Below, one piece after another: positions 61,280-64,000 of a stretch of 64,000 nucleotides of DNA. Made by a program: the position numbers and the translations under genes. The notes under the pieces are model-generated. The model was not told the DNA's origin, searched no databases, and saw only the letters and a program-made list of their open reading frames with translations. Location of the stretch: contig NZ_CP128361.1 in NCBI RefSeq assembly GCF_030345075.1, positions 5,642,001 to 5,706,000 of the forward strand, in the 5' to 3' direction. Source of the stretch: Solwaraspora sp. WMMA2065 (GTDB lineage Bacteria; Actinomycetota; Actinomycetes; Mycobacteriales; Micromonosporaceae). Position 1 is the stretch's first letter; the number at the start of each line of letters is the position of its first letter.

Positions 61280-62051
61280 GGTGGGCTCCGGTGGACGTGG
61301 GGGCGGTGGCCCGGCTGGTGATGGCGGGTGCCAGCCGGTGGACCCGGCCGGCGAGGTCGGCGTACGCGGCTTCGAAGGCGGCGTCGGTGTCCACCCGGAC
61401 CGGGTCCGGCACCGACCAGTGCAGGTCGGGCGCGCCGGCCCCGGTGAGCTCCTCGTGGGCGTTGTCGCAGACGGCGACGACCAGGTCGCCGTCGCCGATG
61501 ACGGCCGACACGTGTGCGGTGCGGGCCGGGTCGAGGTCGAGCTCGAGCCGGCGGGCCAGCGCCACCGCCCGGGGGTGCACCCGGGTCGCCGGTCGGGTGC
61601 CGGCCGAGGCGGCCGGGGTCGGGCCGGTGCGCTGCCAGAGTGCTGCGGCGAGCTGGGAACGGGCCGAGTTGTGGGTGCAGACGAAGACCACCCGGTCGAC
61701 GCCGGCCAGCGGCGGTGGGGCCAGCCCGGCGAGGACGTCCGGCACCAGTTGCAGGTAGCTGCGGCGGCGGTCGCCCTCGGACCGGGCGCGGCGCAGCAGG
61801 CCTGCTTCCTGCAGGACCTTGACGTGGTGGGCGACCAGGTTGCTCGGCAGCCCGAGCCGTCGGCCCAGCTCGCCGGGGGCGGCGTCGCCGAGGTGCAGCA
61901 GGTCGACCATGGCCAGCCGGGCCGGGTCGCCGAGCGCGGCGTGCACCCGGGCGCGCCGCTCCAACTGCCCGGCGTGCACCCGGGCGCGCCGCTCCAGCGG
62001 GCGGGCGGGTGGCGGCCGGTCATCGGCACGGTGACTTGCCTCAGCGTTCAT
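61272..62051 (-). CDS. arsR: ArsR-family repressor fused to low-molecular-weight phosphatase domain
   Basis: A 259-residue protein. The ArsR winged HTH (LGDPARLAMVDLLHLGDAAP, LPSNLVAHHVKVLQEAGLL) occupies residues ~35-110. An LMW-phosphatase/ArsC-like domain follows with intact loop CTHNSARSQLAAALW and VPDPVRVDTDAAFEAAY. That domain lacks the second cysteine pair of true ArsC. The N-terminus has a duplicated ERRARVHA. ATG 62051 lies within a palindrome. It probably represses this operon and senses arsenite through domain contacts; classic CxxC metal site is not seen. Confidence 0.87.
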   Translation of the reverse strand: MNAEASHRADDRPPPARPLERRARVHAGQLERRARVHAALGDPARLAMVDLLHLGDAAPGELGRRLGLPSNLVAHHVKVLQEAGLLRRARSEGDRRRSYLQLVPDVLAGLAPPPLAGVDRVVFVCTHNSARSQLAAALWQRTGPTPAASAGTRPATRVHPRAVALARRLELDLDPARTAHVSAVIGDGDLVVAVCDNAHEELTGAGAPDLHWSVPDPVRVDTDAAFEAAYADLAGRVHRLAPAITSRATAPTSTGAHHV

Positions 62052-62061
62052 TGACTCAATG
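62049..62061. promoter_or_regulatory. Palindromic operator over the arsR start
   Basis: CATTGACTCAATG is a 13-bp perfect palindrome covering the arsR start codon, within a TTGA/TCAA context typical of ArsR sites. Confidence 0.6.
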
Positions 62062-62144
62062 ATTGCTGAGGTATTCGGCGGAGTCAAGCCGGGCGAGCGT
62101 TGTGACCCGGCCGGCAGACCGGATCAGCCAACTACCGACCGGAA

Positions 62145-63116
62145 TCAGTCGTAGCTGACGCCGATCTGGCCACGGATCGTGTCCAGCAGCTCCATGACCT
62201 CGAGGGACACCGCGTGCGGCACCAGCGGACTCTCCCGCAGACCGGCGGCCAGGCAGCGGTGCACCTCGGCCGCCTCGTACTGGTAGCCGTTGCCGGCCGG
62301 CTCGACCACCCGCACCACCTCGGGGTCGCCGGTGCCCCGGCGGAGCGTGAACTCGCTCGGGCAGATGAACGGGTCGGGCAGCGAGATCCGGCCGGTGCTA
62401 CCGGTGATCGTCGCCGTCACCGGGGTAGCCCCGACGATGCCGCAGGTCAACGCGGCCACCGCGCCCGACTCGTAGCCCAGCAGCACGCCGGTGTTCTGGT
62501 CCACGCCCTCCGGGGTGAGTTTCGCCCAGGAGCGCACCGAGTCCGGTCGGCCGAGCACCAGATGCGCCAGGCTCACCGGGTAGATGCCCAGGTCGAGCAG
62601 GGCGCCGCCGCCGAGCGCGCGGTCGCGCATCCGGCTCTCCGGCGCGAACGGCCCGGCCAGGCCGAAGTCGGCGTGCACCGAGACGACCTCACCGATCGCG
62701 CCGTCGTCGATTAGCTCGCACACCCGGCGTACGGTCGGGTTGCACCGCATCCACATGGCCTCCATCAGGAAAACGTCCCGGGCCCGGGCGGTCTCCACCA
62801 GCTCGGTGCTGCTGGCCAGGTCGAGGGTGAACGGCTTCTCGCACAGCACCGCCCGGCCGGCAGCCAGGCAGGTCATGGTCGCGGCGTAGTGCGCCGAGTG
62901 CGGCGTCGCCACGTAGACGACGTCGACGTCACCGTCCGCGGCGAGCTCGTCCCAGGATCCGTACGCCCGGGCAATGCCGTAGCGGTCGGCGAACGCCTGC
63001 GCGCTGGCCACCGAGCGGGAACCGACTGCCAGCACCTCGGCGTCGGGCAGCAACTGCAGGTCTTCGACGAAGCGGGCGGCGATGCCGCCGGTGGCGAGGA
63101 TTCCCCAACGAGTCAT
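62145..63116 (-). CDS. Gfo/Idh/MocA-family oxidoreductase
   Basis: A 323-residue NAD(P)-dependent oxidoreductase. The Rossmann start MTRWGILATGGIAARF, the conserved CEKPFTLD and DLGIYPVSLAHLVLG are visible. These enzymes oxidise or reduce sugars, polyols or related cyclic alcohols. ATG 63116 has TAGCGT 7 bases upstream; an earlier ATG 3 codons up lies close to that box. Substrate unknown. Confidence 0.87.
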   Translation of the reverse strand: MTRWGILATGGIAARFVEDLQLLPDAEVLAVGSRSVASAQAFADRYGIARAYGSWDELAADGDVDVVYVATPHSAHYAATMTCLAAGRAVLCEKPFTLDLASSTELVETARARDVFLMEAMWMRCNPTVRRVCELIDDGAIGEVVSVHADFGLAGPFAPESRMRDRALGGGALLDLGIYPVSLAHLVLGRPDSVRSWAKLTPEGVDQNTGVLLGYESGAVAALTCGIVGATPVTATITGSTGRISLPDPFICPSEFTLRRGTGDPEVVRVVEPAGNGYQYEAAEVHRCLAAGLRESPLVPHAVSLEVMELLDTIRGQIGVSYD

Positions 63117-63123
63117 GCCAGGC

Positions 63124-63129
63124 ACGCTA
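63124..63129 (-). promoter_or_regulatory. Leaderless -10 box for oxidoreductase gene
   Basis: TAGCGT on the minus strand is 7 bases from ATG 63116. Confidence 0.5.
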
Positions 63130-63189
63130 GCCAGCGAGTCCGTGCGCGGCGACGGCGGGGCGTGCTGGCCGGTCTGCCGGGCGACGACC

Positions 63190-63195
63190 TACGCT
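63190..63195 (+). promoter_or_regulatory. Leaderless -10 box for Nudix gene
   Basis: TACGCT is 6 bases from GTG 63202. Confidence 0.55.
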
Positions 63196-63201
63196 CGGCG
63201 C

Positions 63202-64000
63202 GTGCCCACCGACGACGATGTCACGGCTTTCGCCGCGCCACCCGATCCGATGCTGTTCGCCGTACCCGAGGCGATGGTCGAGCAGGCCAGCCGGTTCTAC
63301 GCGGCCGGCCGGGAACCGGTACGACCGCGGGTCGCCGCGACCGTGCTGCTGCTGCGCCCGACAACGGATCCGGGGCCGACGGGGGCGCCCGGCGGCCCCG
63401 GGTTCGAGGTCTACCTGATCCGGCGGGTGGCGGCTGTCGCCTTCGGCGGGGTGTACGCGTTCCCCGGCGGCGGGGTGGATCCCTCCGACGCCGCAGGCGA
63501 GCTGGACTGGGCCGGGCCGGACCCGGAGCACTGGGCGGCGCGGCTGGGGTGTCCACCGGACCAGGCGCAGGCGGTGGTCTGCGCCGCCGCCCGGGAGGTG
63601 TTCGAGGAGTCCGGGGTGCTGCTGGCCGGCCCGGACGAGACCACTGTGGTCGACGCGGTGGACGGTCCGGAGTGGGAGGTCGACCGGCAGGCCCTGCTCG
63701 CCCGGACGTTGAGCTTCGCGGAGCTGCTGCGCCGTCGGCGGCTGACCCTGCGGTCGGACCTGCTGGCCGCGTGGAGCAGGTGGATCACCCCGGACTTCGA
63801 GCCACGCCGGTTCGACGCCCACTTCTTCGTGGCCCGGCTGCCGGTCGGGCAGGCGACCCGGGACGTGTCCGGTGAGGCGGATGAGACGCTGTGGGTCCGG
63901 CCGAGGCTCGCCCTGGACCGGGCGGAGACCGGCGACTGGCAGCTGCTGCCACCCACCCGGGTGACGCTCGACGAGGTCGCCGGCTGCGCCGACCCGGGTG
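63202..64000 (+). CDS. Nudix hydrolase, 3' end outside the window
   Basis: An open frame from GTG 63202 that runs off the window without a stop. Residues include VAATVLLLRP, YLIRRVAAVAFGGVYAFPGG, and a Nudix-type box split by an insertion with AAAREVFEESGVLLAG. It lies on the same pattern as NudL-type CoA or nucleotide pyrophosphatases. The remaining tail has DVSGEADETLWVRPR. Function: hydrolysis of a nucleoside diphosphate linked to another moiety. Substrate unknown. Confidence 0.85.
   Translation, partial: MPTDDDVTAFAAPPDPMLFAVPEAMVEQASRFYAAGREPVRPRVAATVLLLRPTTDPGPTGAPGGPGFEVYLIRRVAAVAFGGVYAFPGGGVDPSDAAGELDWAGPDPEHWAARLGCPPDQAQAVVCAAAREVFEESGVLLAGPDETTVVDAVDGPEWEVDRQALLARTLSFAELLRRRRLTLRSDLLAAWSRWITPDFEPRRFDAHFFVARLPVGQATRDVSGEADETLWVRPRLALDRAETGDWQLLPPTRVTLDEVAGCADPG

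Overview
The window is a high-GC actinomycete chromosome segment. Strong third-codon-position GC, frequent GTG starts, GTGA/ATGA stop-start overlaps and many leaderless-type promoters (TANNNT placed 6-7 bases before the start codon) point to an actinobacterium. Several small conserved hypothetical genes and the overall gene repertoire suggest the family Micromonosporaceae (inferred from recognised protein styles, not from a search). No tRNA, rRNA, CRISPR array or intact insertion sequence was seen.

Layout. 0-1 kb: start of a minus-strand regulator and three tiny plus-strand genes. 1-5.2 kb: amino-sugar catabolism (SIS-type deaminase/isomerase, ROK kinase, NagA) with a divergent DeoR regulator. 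5.2-16 kb: an ABC exporter pair, a DUF3263 gene, a PP2C-like protein, an acetyltransferase, a double-AAA ATPase, and a second ABC system whose ATPase is fused to a secreted-type alpha/beta hydrolase. 16.1-27 kb: a locus resembling mycobacterial iniBAC. It has a Gly/Asn-rich IniB-like protein, an IniA-like dynamin, a large LuxR/STAND regulator comparable to IniR, a divergent IniC-like dynamin, a membrane-spanning Hsp70-like protein, and a small protein that may share the IniB N-terminal motif. 27-36.4 kb: a broken DUF817 gene, an inositol-monophosphatase-type phosphatase, a SAM-I riboswitch controlling thrC, acetyltransferases, paaN and a serine hydrolase. 36.5-48 kb: a cold-shock gene, groEL with two CIRCE operators, a polytopic subtilase, glpD, a glycolate-oxidase-type flavoprotein, a FUSC transporter and a PrsW protease. 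48-52.4 kb: two HTH regulators, small conserved genes, a lower-GC patch and a GroES-like gene. 52.5-64 kb: AI-2E transporter, DinG-type helicase, DUF402, PPK2, a DUF47-Pit phosphate uptake pair, and a four-gene arsenic operon (ArsR-phosphatase fusion, two arsenate reductases, an aquaporin). The window closes with a Gfo/Idh/MocA oxidoreductase and a truncated Nudix hydrolase.

The most notable system is the 16-27 kb iniBAC-like island. In mycobacteria these genes respond to cell-envelope stress, and here they occur with an Hsp70-like transmembrane protein. Other items worth attention are the riboswitch whose closing stem contains the thrC ribosome binding site, the hydrolase-ABC fusion, the arsenic operon that lacks an efflux pump, and in-frame tandem repeats in several adjacent genes.
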